Positions 10,826-21,950 of a DNA stretch of 64,000 bases are shown in pieces. A program made the translations under genes and the position numbers. How positions within the stretch are numbered: the first letter of the stretch is position 1; every line of letters starts with the position of its first letter. Below the pieces are notes generated by a model that made no database searches, was not told where the DNA came from, and saw nothing but the letters and a program-made list of their open reading frames with translations. The stretch is from Adiantum capillus-veneris (Eukaryota > Streptophyta > Polypodiopsida > Polypodiales > Pteridaceae): contig CM043955.1 of the NCBI GenBank assembly GCA_014529385.2, positions 137,879,108 through 137,943,107 on the forward strand, read 5' to 3'.

Positions 10826-11251
10826 TTGATCGGAAATATTTGCTCGCCACATGGTAAGACTCCATTGGCATATGTCACAGTGCCACATCAAAATAGAGTG
10901 CATGAGAGCACATTAGATAGACATAAGTGGATCTATCTTTCAACGTCGGATCTAACATTACTAGCTCTTGTTGGCATGAGAAACTCATGCCGAGAAAGAG
11001 CTAGGACCATTATGAACGCTTTGGAAGTGGCAAACGTGGCAATTGGGATGGTAATTGAGGACAATCTCACAATTGCAAAGGCCATAGCCTTGAATTGTGG
11101 ATTTTTATCACTAGAAAAAGTGGGTAGACGGGCAGATGGGAAATGTGTCTACCTCAACATTTTGAAGGTCTTGTACTTTAAGCTCACAGATAATGTGACC
11201 ATGTTCGCTATCAACTTCATCACATGTGTGTTGTTGGGTCATGTTTCATAA
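10826..11251 (+). pseudogene. P2B (autoinhibited) Ca2+-ATPase fragment
   Basis: A 141-codon open stretch. Residues 43-94 (10952-11107) align with the P-domain of plant autoinhibited Ca2+ pumps: LTLLALVGMRNSCRERAR matches the LTLLGIVGIKDPCR block, and MVIEDN followed by LTIAKAIALNCGFL matches the MVTGDN..TARAIALECGIL block. The TGDN motif has become IEDN, which removes conserved residues of the phosphorylation hinge. No upstream or downstream pump domains (DKTGT loop, membrane helices) are recognisable nearby. This is an isolated degraded fragment, not a working transporter. A promoter and further exons are not apparent. Confidence 0.75.
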
Positions 11252-12028
11252 ATGGCATGCAGTTGTTGTATGTGTACTTTATATTAGATATACTGGGTGA
11301 CTTAGGCTTATTAATAGAGCCTCCAAAAGCATCAGCTTGTGGGCTGCAAGGAGTCCTCACCACTCTCATTATGTGGAGAGACTTGCATGTCCATTCCATT
11401 CATAGGATTTGAGCTCTTGCATGTTATCTCAAGCCTAAACTTAGTTGATCCCGACAACATTAACAGTACCATCTTTGTGCTCTGCCAGCATGATGTGCTA
11501 CTAGATAATGCTTTTGTGGAAATCCAAGCATGGTGCACTCCCCCTGGCATAAAGACTCATAGGGAAACTACCTTCACGTGATATGATCTCATGTAGAGAT
11601 GTGATCAGAGGTTATGTTCCTAGTGGGCAACACCAACAAGCTCTAGCATATTATGAACAAATGCAGTGAGAGGGAAATCAGCAACTGCATGGACCTATCT
11701 TGCATCCTAAGAGCCTATGATGTGGCTAATGCCATTGAAAAAGGAGCCAAATCAATAATGATATATCAGGGCAAGGATTACTAGAAAAAACTATAGTTTT
11801 GTGGTGTTCTACAAAGTGTGGTGCACTTGGCCATGTAGAATGTGTCGTAGTGAACATCCCTTTTGGCTACATTGTTTCTTAGAGTGCTTTGATTGCAAGT
11901 TAAGTCTAAAAAGGCAAAGGTGAGAAAGCACTAAGATACTGTAAACATATGATGGGTGATGACAGATCTCCAAGTTACTCCACAATAGGAAATGAGTAAA
12001 TTGAGAGGCATTATCCCATCAACAACTG
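11252..12028. other. No recognisable gene
   Basis: Low-complexity-free intergenic sequence. A short stretch near 11640-11780 stays open but resembles nothing I can name. It could be further decayed ATPase sequence; I cannot support that from motifs. Confidence 0.4.
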
Positions 12029-12268
12029 CCCCCGAATGGTCAACAAGTGCTAGCTAAGTTGATAGAGCAAGAACCTCTTCTGTATAAGGTCTTGGGTTCA
12101 AAACTCCTTGACAGCTTGTGTGATCTGTAGCCCTCACGGATTGTTCCCGTATTCCATATGATGGGATGGCCAACCTTATATGGCTGGAATTCTCCACCTC
12201 ATGGAGTAAGGTGTGTGAGTTGTAATTTCAAGTTCCTACTCTGTCTAAAAAGAAAAGCCCCCCGAATG
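12029..12268 (+). mobile_element. tRNA-derived SINE with 10-bp target duplication
   Basis: About 220 bp bounded by identical direct repeats CCCCCGAATG at 12029-12038 and 12259-12268. The head has an RNA polymerase III A box (TAGCTAAGTTGATAGAGC, 12051-12068) and a B box (GGTTCAAAACTCC, 12095-12107), separated as in a tRNA gene. The body is unrelated to tRNA and the tail ends in TCTAAAAAG followed by AAAAG. The matching direct repeats are good evidence for insertion by target-primed reverse transcription. The tRNA of origin cannot be named from the degenerate anticodon region. SINEs depend on LINE machinery, and none is seen in this window. Confidence 0.85.
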
Positions 12269-12665
12269 TAGTCACACTATGCTAATGCATGTCAAGACGG
12301 AGAGAAAGGCTCATGAGTACTCAACATCCATCACTAATTTGGAAGCAACAATAGAGGCATGATAAGCGTCACTGTTAATACTACCTCGAATAGCCATTTG
12401 ACAGGGTCGAAACATCATTACGTCATCAGATGTCTCATGATAGTACAAACAGTCTTTGCTAGGGCAGTTGGATGGAAAGTATGGTTTTAGTTGACCTTAT
12501 GAATTCCAAATAGCTCCCAAAGCTCATTAACAAGTTCCATCGTGAGTATTTGAACTGACTATTATTAAGTTAAGCACCTCACAAGCATCACAGTTATGGA
12601 CATACTACCCATACTTAATCAATTCTTAGCATTTTACCAAACCTAGAAGGTATGCTCTCATGTAT

Positions 12666-12694
12666 CTTTCTCTCTCTCTCTTCCACACATATTA

Positions 12695-12729
<35 letters not shown>

Positions 12730-12740
12730 TCTCTCTCTCT

Positions 12741-12794
<54 letters not shown>

Positions 12795-12847
12795 TGTGCT
12801 ACTTTAATACTCTTACCTTTAAAAAAAGGGGGGGGGGGGGGGGGGGG
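12666..12847. repeat. (CT)n, (CA)n and poly-G microsatellites
   Basis: A CT run at 12697-12741 passes directly into a CA run at 12742-12794. After a short gap there is an uninterrupted run of 20 G at 12828-12847. Translations across it (Cys-Val and Arg-Glu repeats) are artefacts. Confidence 0.95.
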
Positions 12848-14479
12848 ACCACACATAAACCTAGCCCTTGGATTAGGATCTGTTGGGATTGGTATTTTTT
12901 TATAAATACACACATACACACACTGGGCAGCGTTACTAGTTCTTGATATATTTTTTCTCTTAAAAAGAGAGCTTCAGAATATTCTTTAAAGTCTCCTCTA
13001 TGAGATTTAAAAAATAAATAAAACCCCCCTTTGTTTTTTAAAAAGCCTGATAAGGCAGTGGCTAGAAAGGACTACACATACTCCACCTCACTTGAGGGAG
13101 AGCCCGAGCTCACTTACCTCATAAGTTTTTCTACCCACCTCCTATGGGTAATACTACCGGGTTTAGCCCGTCGCAACACTTAAGTATTTTCTACCTTGGG
13201 TAAAACCCTACCGTGATTACTCTTGCTACCTCCTCATGGCACCGTGCAGACGGCTTCATTTGCTCTGCTAGAGATCCTCCTAAACGCCTAGGTTTCTGCG
13301 GGACTCGGAGTTATGGCAACCTCCCTCCCTACTCTATTTAAAGGTGAGGGTGCATCTCTGCCCCTCACTTAGTTTTGGTTGTTCTTGTTGTCTTGAAACT
13401 TGCTACTACATTTCTGTTACAAAGTATGGAGCTCTCTACTCAAGTTACTCAGGTCAGTCACTGCTATTTCTTGCTTTACTTATTGCATACTTAGGTCTCC
13501 TTCCACATGAAAGGAGGATGTTTTATTTGATATTATTGGCGGTCTCCTCCTGAAATTTTTATAAAACTAGGCATATGGTTCTTCAGTGTTGTTTGATTAC
13601 CAAATGTTGCATTAAAATTACTGTTTAGGGCTTTTTTCCACCCTATGGCCGGTGGCCATTGCATATGGATTGTTAAGGGTGCCTTTTTCTGCCCTGGTAA
13701 CTAGTACAATTTGGGCTTGCGTACTAATCTCTGTTGTTGCAGGATGGCGGGGTTTGATCCCCTGATTGATTAACTATGACTCAGTGCCGGGTCTGTATTT
13801 TTTGACTGAGAAAAAGAAGGGGTGTGGGGTGCTCTACCCTCCGCACAATAGCTTTTTTTTTGGTTTTTCCGATTTAATATTACTGTCACAATGTTGGTAT
13901 TGGTGGCTAAATGGTGCTTCATTACACCGGTTATGGCTCTATGACTGGTTGTTCAATAATGGTAACAATGGAGAAGTGAAAAAAAAGGGGGGCTGCTTTA
14001 CGTTTACATTCGCTCTTGAAAGAGGTTTTTTCTATGCCACTTTACTGAGCTTGGCAATTACTCAACTGGCTGTTACTGAGACTACCTTGGGGGATCACTG
14101 AGCATCTAAAATGATGCGGGTTTTAAACTTGATACAGTTGTTTTTTTCATACATTTTTTAGAGTACCATCAAATGTTGCCTTGACTGGCCTTGAGTATTG
14201 GGTTACCATGGACACTTACATGGGTTGGAAGTGTTTTAGTGCGCACTAATTGTGATTGGGTTGTTACACATATGGATGGTGATATTTCTCGTTTGGGACA
14301 GCGCACTGTTTTAGTTTGTTTTTTTTTAAATACACACGGGCCATTAAGGAGTGTGCGCCTGGTTGTACATTGTGGCAATTACTGGTCTCTACATTGGTAA
14401 GGTGAGATTTTACATTACAAATTTTTTTGCATTTACTCGGGTAGATGTTGCTCCCATTATAGCCTTGAATATTGGCACT
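12848..14479. other. Unassigned region with a promoter-like segment
   Basis: About 1.6 kb with no protein I recognise. Around 13060-13400 the sequence is less AT-rich and includes CTATTTAAAGG followed by pyrimidine-rich sequence. This resembles the promoter part of an LTR or a small LTR-derived element, but I find no matching second copy in the window. The longest open stretch (13766-14101) has no known motif. Confidence 0.35.
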
Positions 14480-15849
14480 TTAACACTAGTTCTGTGATCG
14501 AACACTCAAATGTCCTGAGACATTAAAGTGTCCTGGTTTTCTGGCAACTTTTCATAATTATTTGGTGAATCTAGGAAAAAAATTCATTGATCACGTTCAT
14601 ATCTTAGGTCAGCTATGAGGTGAAGAACATAGCCAAATTTTACTTTTGCCAAAATTGATACCAAATTAAGATTATAATGATAAGTTTTAAGATGAAAAAA
14701 TCATAGAAAATTAGTGCAGTTTTAACAAAATTCTCATAAATTGAATATAACTTCTCATCAAAATAAGTTTTTGCATAGATTTCAAGGTGTATGGATAGGA
14801 AAAAAACTTATTTTAGCAAGAAATTGAGCTTCATGACCTAGTTATGGGACTAAATTTTTGTTATAATCAAAAGACCAAAATCTTGAAAATGCTGACAAAG
14901 AGGAAAATTTTGGTCTTTCAAGGCCTCTTTCATTAATATGATGAGGTTATCAGAAAAAACCTAAGGTTTATAATGTATTTATAGGTCAATACTCATCAAC
15001 TAAGCATTTTTAGAGGGTTCAAACTCATAGGCATCTTGTAATTTAAGCTCATTTAAAAAAAAACATTAGTGCGTAATTTCTTGCAAACACAGCATTGCTA
15101 TGAAAAACTAATGAAAGTGTGTATATAAATCTCTCAATTGTGTCCATATGAGGTATTTGTATACAAATAAGTGAGATGAAAGAAAAACATCCAAAAGTGG
15201 ACTTTATTTTAAAGCTTATCTTTGATAAGTAAAAAATCATAATTACACCATGCGTAGTTTTTTGGATATGCCATAAATCCCCAAATGTGGCTTGCATAAC
15301 CATTAAAAATTATCACCTTATGTAATGGAGTCATAGATCTAGTATATATGCATCATAAGACATTGTAAATTTAGATGAACTAAATGTTTTTTGTGATTGT
15401 TAATTGAATTTGTGAATGTTGCATATTTGACCCACAGGACTTTCTATATTTAATTCTAGTCACAAAGAATTTGACCCACAGGACTTTCTATATTTAATTC
15501 TAGTCCCAAAGAATGTTTTTCTCACATGACAATTGCAAAAGTATCAAACACATATATAAGTAGTTACCACGGATTATTGCATGCATCTTGCTCATTTTTT
15601 TCTTAGGCTAGTGTGCAAGTTTTAATGAAACATTGAATGTTGTTTCGCGTAGGTTCTTTTCATGAGTGTAGTTACTATTGAGGTTATGATCAAAAGTGAG
15701 GGTTATAATTTCTATGAGTAATTTGAATAACATTTTATAAGTTTGCAAAACCATTTCGTGAGATGTGTTTTATATTTCATGTACCATTTTATTTAAATTC
15801 GCAAAGAAAGGACACTAAAGTGTCCTTTTTGGTACCAAACTAGTGTTAA
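14480..15849. mobile_element. Non-autonomous CACTA-like DNA transposon
   Basis: The element 14484-15845 begins CACTAGTTCTGTG and ends with the inverted form (CCAAACTAGTG), so both termini read CACTAGTT inwards, the signature of the CACTA/EnSpm superfamily. Both ends are flanked by TTAA (14480-14483 and 15846-15849). Subterminal copies of AAGTGTCC occur at both ends (near 14528 and 15816-15826), like the subterminal repeats bound by CACTA transposases. It is 1362 bp, AT-rich and without transposase coding, so it would move only with help in trans. CACTA elements usually make a 3-bp duplication, so the 4-bp TTAA is atypical and may partly be chance. Confidence 0.65.
15426..15513. repeat. 44-bp tandem duplication inside the CACTA-like element
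   Basis: Two nearly identical 44-bp units (15426-15469 and 15470-15513) beginning TTTGACCCACAGGAC. They differ by about one base and look like a recent slippage or double-strand-break repair duplication. Confidence 0.9.
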
Positions 15850-16552
15850 TTAAACATGGTATATGTTTTCTTAGTTAGAAGAAAAGCCTGGCTTTTTGCA
15901 TTGATCCTTGTTTCTTGGATTACTTAGAGAAATACATGATATATGATAAAGCAAATTGAGCGATGAATTGAAGTCCATTCACAAAGATAGATATCTAATC
16001 TTAAAACATGCTTTATAGCTTGATACTTTAAAAACCATAAATGAAATTTCTTTTCTAAGAAATATGATTCTTTCATAAATGATAAAAGAAAAGGGGTGTT
16101 TCAGACACTTGGATTAGGAGTGATGGCCTTGTAATCAAAATGATATTTTCTTCAAATTTTTTTTGGAATAAAGAAATATTATGGACTTAGCTTGTAAAGT
16201 TAAAAAAAGTTTGTAAGGATGGATAACAACTGGTATGGTCCATTGATACCTGTAATACACATCCAATGCTAACTAAATTGTTGTCTTGTTTGGCTGGATG
16301 CAGGTAAGGACTCTATCTTATCTTGGAAAGTTTTTTTGACTTTGGCAAGCCGTCCTACACTGGATGAGACACTCACCTATGATTTGGGAAGTTCTTTTAC
16401 TATCTGCATACTGAAAGAGGATCTCTTTCCTACAAACATTGTACTTAAATGATTCTAATACTGAATTGTTTTTGTACTTATCTATTCTTTGTTCCATTGC
16501 CAACTGTCTTTTTAATGTAAAAGTTCAATTATGTCTTATTATTTAAGATTTA
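15850..16552. other. No recognisable gene
   Basis: AT-rich sequence right of the CACTA-like element. I see no motif that supports a gene or element. Confidence 0.4.
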
Positions 16553-16571
16553 ACTACTACTACTACTACTA

Positions 16572-16602
<31 letters not shown>
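16553..16602. repeat. (TAC)n-(CA)n compound microsatellite
   Basis: About seven TAC triplets run straight into a CA dinucleotide run. No gene is associated with it. From here to 17117 I see only AT-rich intergenic sequence. Confidence 0.95.
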
Positions 16603-16603
<1 letters not shown>

Positions 16604-17117
16604 TAAGGAACTACTCTTAGAGTGGGTTCCCTTGTGCACAAGTTAGATTAACAACTTTAACCCAAATTTTGTATAATTGTGTAATTAGTTTGTAGCAGAT
16701 TCAAACACAAAAATCTGCAACACAATTTTGTGTTGGTATACCCACCTCTTGAAACTCACAATTAACAACTATTTTATTTCTTAAGGATTTAAACCCACAA
16801 TCCCATATATTTAATGAAAATGCCCCTTGATAAACACACATTAATTGTTTAATCATTATTTTGATTTGACATGTTACAATAGGTTTGATGACTTTGATCT
16901 TACACCACAAATCACAATCAAAGATTATGATTTTTATCATATACATTTAAGTAAAAGTAATTTAGTGATTTACATGCATATATTTCATTCAAAGTTGTGG
17001 ACTTCAGCATTGAAGCTCTACATTGATACTCATCTACAACAATCCTATTAACATTGAAGGTGTACATCAAGGATTTCATTCACGTTTTCATGTGAAGTGT
17101 GAAGTAGTTATACCTCA

Positions 17118-17150
17118 TGTTATTAACACCCCATGGGAGTGTTAATAACA
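17118..17150. repeat. 33-nt near-perfect palindrome
   Basis: Arms TGTTATTAACAC (17118-17129) and GTGTTAATAACA (17139-17150) are exact reverse complements around CCCATGGGA, itself palindromic apart from one A. It could extrude as a cruciform or be a dimeric binding site. It lies about 150 bp upstream of a TATA-like box and 290 bp upstream of the 155-bp array. Confidence 0.9.
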
Positions 17151-17295
17151 TCAAATTCACATTGGCTGGCTATAACTGAGAGTTCTTGGATGCCCACCCA
17201 GAAATCCATTTAGCCGGACGAGGACCGACGGGCTAGGAAGTGGGTTTGACGGGCTTGGCTATACCCTCCAAAGAAGCACCACATTTGGAGAGAGC

Positions 17296-17303
17296 TATAT
17301 AAA
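17296..17303 (+). promoter_or_regulatory. TATA-like box before the 155-bp array
   Basis: TATATAAA, followed by a C/A-rich stretch and, at about 17402, GGTAACT, which could serve as a splice donor. No ORF follows; the 155-bp array starts 134 bp downstream. It may be a relic promoter of an inserted element. Support is weak. Confidence 0.35.
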
Positions 17304-17436
17304 CAACATCCAATCCTCCAAGTTTCCCATTTTGGCAAACACTATAAAGCTTTCACTAAGAAAACTACTTGAGGTTTATCCTTTAGGCGTTAGCTTTATC
17401 AGGTAACTGTGGCTTTTTTTTCAAAATCTACGAATA

Positions 17437-18046
17437 GTTACCTCCCTTGGATGTCTATCTTCTTAGAAACAAGTTTGGGTAGGGAGAATCCTTATGGAGG
17501 GTTTAGGTGGTGCAAGTGCCTTGGACTCATTTCTATTGTTGAAATGGAGTGTTCCTCATCACTACACCAATGTACTTGTATTTTATGTTTAGTTACCTCC
17601 CTTGGGTGTCTATCCACCTGGAAAAAGTTTTGGGTAGGGAACATTCTCGTGAAGAGTTTAGGCGATGCAAGTGCTTGGAACCCATTTCTATTGTTGAAAT
17701 GGAGCACTCCTCATCACTACACCGACATACTTGTATTTTACGATTAGTTACCTCCCCTGGGTGTCTATCCGCCTCAAAATAAGTTTGGGTAGGGATCATC
17801 CTCGTGGAGGGTTTAGGTGGTGCAAGTGCTTGGGACTCATTTCTATTTCTATAATGGAGCACTTCTCATCACTGCACCGATATACTTGTATTTTACAATC
17901 AGTTACCTCCCTTGTGTGTCTATCCGCCCAGAATAGGTTTGGATAGGGAGCGTTCTCGTGGAGGGTTTAGGAGGTGCGAGTGCTTGGGGATCATTTCTAT
18001 TATTGGAATGGAGAGATCCTCATCACTACACCAATTTCACACTGTT
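17437..18046. repeat. Tandem array, four copies of a 155-bp unit
   Basis: Copies start with GTTACCTCCC at 17437, 17592, 17747 and 17902, exactly 155 bp apart, the last slightly short. Units share GGGTAGGGA, GGTGCAAGTGC and CTCATCACTACACC and differ by a modest number of substitutions. The length is not a multiple of three, so open stretches across it are not genes. It resembles a young local satellite. It does not match 5S rRNA. Confidence 0.93.
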
Positions 18047-18301
18047 TTATTTTTTTTGCATGTTTATCATTGTATCTTATTATATAAATTTTGAATTGAT
18101 TTCACTTTTTAAAAAACCTAACATTTTTGTGATTGTATGCATGCATAGGAAACTTGTGAACTTATCATGGATGGTAATGCTTGCTTCCAAAATATCATTT
18201 TCTCCCCCCTCTCCCCCCCAACACATACACAAACACACGAGGAGAGGAAGGAGAGCCTGGTATGCTCCTTCCCTCTCTTATCTCTCATGTTCCCTTCCCC
18301 T

Positions 18302-18306
18302 CTTTC

Positions 18307-18371
<65 letters not shown>

Positions 18372-18381
18372 TTGTGTCTTT

Positions 18382-18432
<51 letters not shown>

Positions 18433-18557
18433 CACATGCATAAACAAAAAAAAACACACGCACACACACACACACACACACACATGCATAAACAAAGAAT
18501 GCAAACACACACACACACACACACACATGCATAAACAAAGAATGCAAACACACACAC

Positions 18558-18610
<53 letters not shown>

Positions 18611-18690
18611 CAAAGAGAGAGAGAGAGAGGGGGAGAAGACGAAAAGAGCGAGGTAAGGGGAGAAAACAAAGAGAGAGAGAGAGATACATA
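18302..18690. repeat. Compound (CT)n-(CA)n-(GA)n microsatellite cluster
   Basis: A CT run (about 18302-18351), CA run (18352-18371) and GA run (18384-18428) are followed by alternating CA and GA tracts with a repeated ATGCATAAACAAAGAATGC spacer, ending in GA at 18560-18690. The CT and GA tracts are complementary and could fold into a long hairpin. Six-frame translations give only Ser-Leu, Thr-His, Arg-Glu or Cys-Val repeats. Confidence 0.95.
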
Positions 18691-18710
18691 CAAAAAGTAG
18701 AGAAAATATG

Positions 18711-19085
18711 AAATGAAATGTTATATTAAGATTCAGTTAAACTTAAGATTAGGTTCAATTTAGGTTTATGTTGAGTTTAAGATTAGGTTAGATTTAAAAC
18801 TAGGGCAAGATTTAAGATTAGCTAGGTTCAATTTAAGTTAGATTACATTTAGGTTTAGGATTTAAGATTGGATTAGATTTAGGTTTATGTTGATCGAGTT
18901 TAAGATTAGATTAGATTTAAATTTAAGATTAAGACAAGATTTAAGATTAGATTAGATTTACATTTAAGTTAGATTACATTTAGGTTTATGTTAGATTTAA
19001 GATTAGATTAGATTTAGATTTATGTTGATTTTAAGATTAGATTAGATCAAGATTTATGTTAATTTAGATTAGATTAGATTTTAGG
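18711..19085. repeat. Degenerate TTAGATT/TTTAAGATTAG minisatellite
   Basis: Many irregular copies of AGATTAGATTTAAGATTAG and TTTAGGTTTATGTTG. A short similar stretch recurs at 19218-19250. Segments such as TTTAGG resemble plant telomere repeat variants, but there is no regular TTTAGGG array, so I do not call it interstitial telomere. Confidence 0.8.
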
Positions 19086-19666
19086 GCATGTCAATGAAGG
19101 CTTTGCCCAAAGAGCAAACACTAGGTACACAACACTATGTATATTCCCATCAGAATTTGACACCTATTAACTCACCCACTAACCATGTTCAATTAGCTCA
19201 GAGTCACCATATGTTCAATTAGGTTAGATTTAAGATTAGATTTTGGACTTAGTTTTTATATTAAAGTCTACCTTGGGGATTACGGAAGAAAATCAAGTTA
19301 GGAGAACGGTGATCCCTCTCTTCCTCTCTACGGATGTGACCTTAAGTTGGAAAGCTTTCAACGACATGATACTCAGATTGGAGGCCAACATGTAATGTGC
19401 TAAGTAATCCCTTGAACAAGGATTTTCTCTGAAGAGATGTTAAGATGCTATGAACTACTACAGCTGGAGAAGAGGCAAAGGGGTTTTGTCCACTACATGC
19501 ACTGTCATGTAGACGTGGGTGTGTAGATTTTTTGTACCCATAAATATAGGCATTGACCAACAAAAACGAGATTATAACCCGGTGTGTCTGATCTCCATGC
19601 ACATCTAGACCGAGGTGTGCGGGGATCGGACATGACTAGAGAATGAGAGGTAGTTTACAATGTGAA

Positions 19667-19671
<5 letters not shown>

Positions 19672-19726
<55 letters not shown>
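19672..19726. repeat. (GA)n microsatellite
   Basis: About 27 uninterrupted GA units. The flank from 19086 to 19671 and on to 19890 shows no gene. Confidence 0.95.
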
Positions 19727-19730
<4 letters not shown>

Positions 19731-19891
19731 ACAGACGATGCCAATAGAAGATTAAATTTATGTCCAAGTTATAAGATATTACATTCATTATGAGTAGTGA
19801 CGATGATGTGGGTAATTAATCAAACCGCATGTTGAATAAATCACAAAAGTCCTCACATGAGGAGGGCAAGAGAGTCACGTGCAGGATCAAA

Positions 19892-19978
19892 CAGCTTTAC
19901 AAAAGTAAGCAACTAGAGCCATGAGAGTAAGTGAGCAACTTTACAAAAGTAAGCAACTAGAGCCATGAGAGTAAGTGA
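19892..19978. repeat. 44-bp tandem duplication
   Basis: TTTACAAAAGTAAGCAACT and the sequence after it appear twice, 44 bp apart. The copies are almost identical. Confidence 0.9.
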
Positions 19979-20459
19979 AAAGCTTTTCAAATCTCTCTAT
20001 TACATAAGGGAGCAAGAGCCAAGAGATGGTGTATCTTGGTGAGAGTAAGGGTTATGGTAGTAGAAGCCATGGGTGTAGTAAGGGGTACAAACATTGCAAG
20101 TGCATGCACTATGTGTGTAGGGAGGAGCATAGGTGTGTGCCATGGGCTCAATAACTGGTGTGATATAGCAACTATTAGCATAAAAGACATATTTAGGAAT
20201 TTTGGGAATTATTCAAGTCCCATTTTTGAAAATGAGATTTTAAACTAGAGTATTTTTTATTAAATTTTACTTCATGCTTGTTTGTACAAACACTTTGTGC
20301 TGTGTAAAAATGAGGGACTAGCACATGAACAGGGGACTCGAAATTAAGTTCAACCTGCACTTGGTGGTGTTTCTCACACTAACAGATACAAAGAATGGTT
20401 GGGAATATAGCTCAAACTAAGATATCCATTTTTTGATTTAAAAACGTGCAAGAAGGTCA

Positions 20460-21260
20460 ATGTCTATTATAAGCTTCTACCTCTTGCTAGGCATTGTGCT
20501 TGATCCTCATGCCTCTTATGTGCCCCCATTCTATGTCCCTTAATGTAAGCCTCCACTAGCACACTCAAAATTTGAACCTCCACCTTGCTATAAGTATGTA
20601 CGGACCATGACTCAATGATCAACCTTGTTCTAGGTACATAAGAAACACAAGGAAATTGAACTTCCTTGACTTCGTCTAGGTAGATAAGCGGCACCCTAGG
20701 ACTCAAAAATCCTCAGTCTTCATCTAGGTATTGAAGGGGTAAGTTCAAGCATCCATCTTGATATATGTATGTAAAGGGCATGAGGCTCAAACTTAAGTTC
20801 GAGCCTTATGTCACTTTAATACCTAAGGCAATGTTTAAGTTCAAACTCTTGGGACTATGCTCTAGGTATGTAAGGTGCATGAAATGTTTAAGGCTCTACA
20901 TTATTCCAAACTCACAGCGGGTAAAGACATGAGGATCAAACTTGAGTTCTTGTTCATGCTCTAGGTATGTGACGGGCATGAAGCTCCAACTTGAGTTTGA
21001 GAAATTACCTTGTTAGAGGTATGAAAGGGACATGAGGCTCGAACTTAAGTTTGAGCCTTTACCTTTCTCCAAATTTATAGGTCAAAATTTGGGCCTCCAT
21101 CTTGCAATCCAAGGTCACTAAGAGTGTGAGACTCGAACTTAAGTTCAAGCCACTGCCTTGCTCTAGGCATGTAAAGGACATGAAAATTTAAGCCTCCAGC
21201 TCCTTCCAAGTCAATAAAGAGCATGAGGCTAGAGTCTATCACCATGTTGGCTACAAAATT
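20460..21260. repeat. Degenerate repeats with a short internal palindrome
   Basis: About eight loosely spaced copies of a motif close to CATGAGGCTCGAACTTAAG followed by its inverse (TTCGAGCCT), accompanied by CTAGGTATGTAA. Spacing ranges from about 50 to 120 bp. AGGCTCGAACTTAAG with CTTAAGTTCGAGCCT makes a palindrome in the best copies. No coding potential is evident. Confidence 0.7.
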
Positions 21261-21299
21261 TGCACCAATTACACTCACAAATAGCTGCATGCAGCCAAA

Positions 21300-21899
21300 T
21301 CGTGATTCATGATGACAAAATGCTTTACAAGCATTTTTGAGACAACTACCTTAGCGCACAAATCACAAAGGTGTGGGATTATATGAAATCCAATCAGAAG
21401 AGAGTTGCAGTTAGAAGTGGTTGCAAGCTTGAGATGATGGTGCAACACTAGTCACCATATTGATGCAGCTCCATCCTTATCTTCCATCCCTTCAACTCTA
21501 CCCCAATTACCCGATTTCTCCCCCCGCTTCTATTTTGGATCCTCTAATATCCCCAGGTAACTAATTCTCTAATATCTACGCTAATGCCATTGTAGGGAGT
21601 CCCGTGCAAATGACTTTCGTGCAAGAGACCGCCAGCAAATAGGGTTAAGAGAGTTGTGGGACGCAATTGTCCACACAAAGCAAGAGGTAGTGCAGATTTT
21701 GCGGCTTTACAGGCCACCACTTAAGCTTCAGCGTGGCCATGTTGGCCAATGACTGTTCCACATCGGAATGCCTGGAGTGTTCCGGATAGCCATTTTTGTC
21801 GGCGCTTTGCCAATCACCATGCACGACGGGGTGATGGCAAGAATGTGCAGATGGATCTCATGTCCGTGTTACCTCATGGCTTTCTGAGAGAAGCAAGGA

Positions 21900-21950
<51 letters not shown>

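Noticed and set aside
12828-12847. G-quadruplex regulatory element
   Set aside because: A 20-G run can form a quadruplex, but no gene or promoter is nearby, and homopolymer length is often unreliable.
13766-14101. 111-codon open frame
   Set aside because: No recognisable domain, low-complexity context and no related copy; insufficient to call a gene.
17437-18046. 5S rRNA gene array
   Set aside because: Unit length and GGTGCAAGTGC-like words are superficially similar, but the conserved 5S internal control region is absent.
17437-18046. CRISPR-like array
   Set aside because: Repeats are contiguous 155-bp units without unique spacers, and the context is a plant genome.
18118-18693. Long open frames of Ser-Leu, Cys-Val and Arg-Glu repeats on both strands
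   Set aside because: They are translations of CT, CA and GA microsatellites and appear in several frames at once.
18711-19250. Interstitial telomere array
   Set aside because: Only scattered TTTAGG-like words occur; no run of TTTAGGG or TTAGGG is present.
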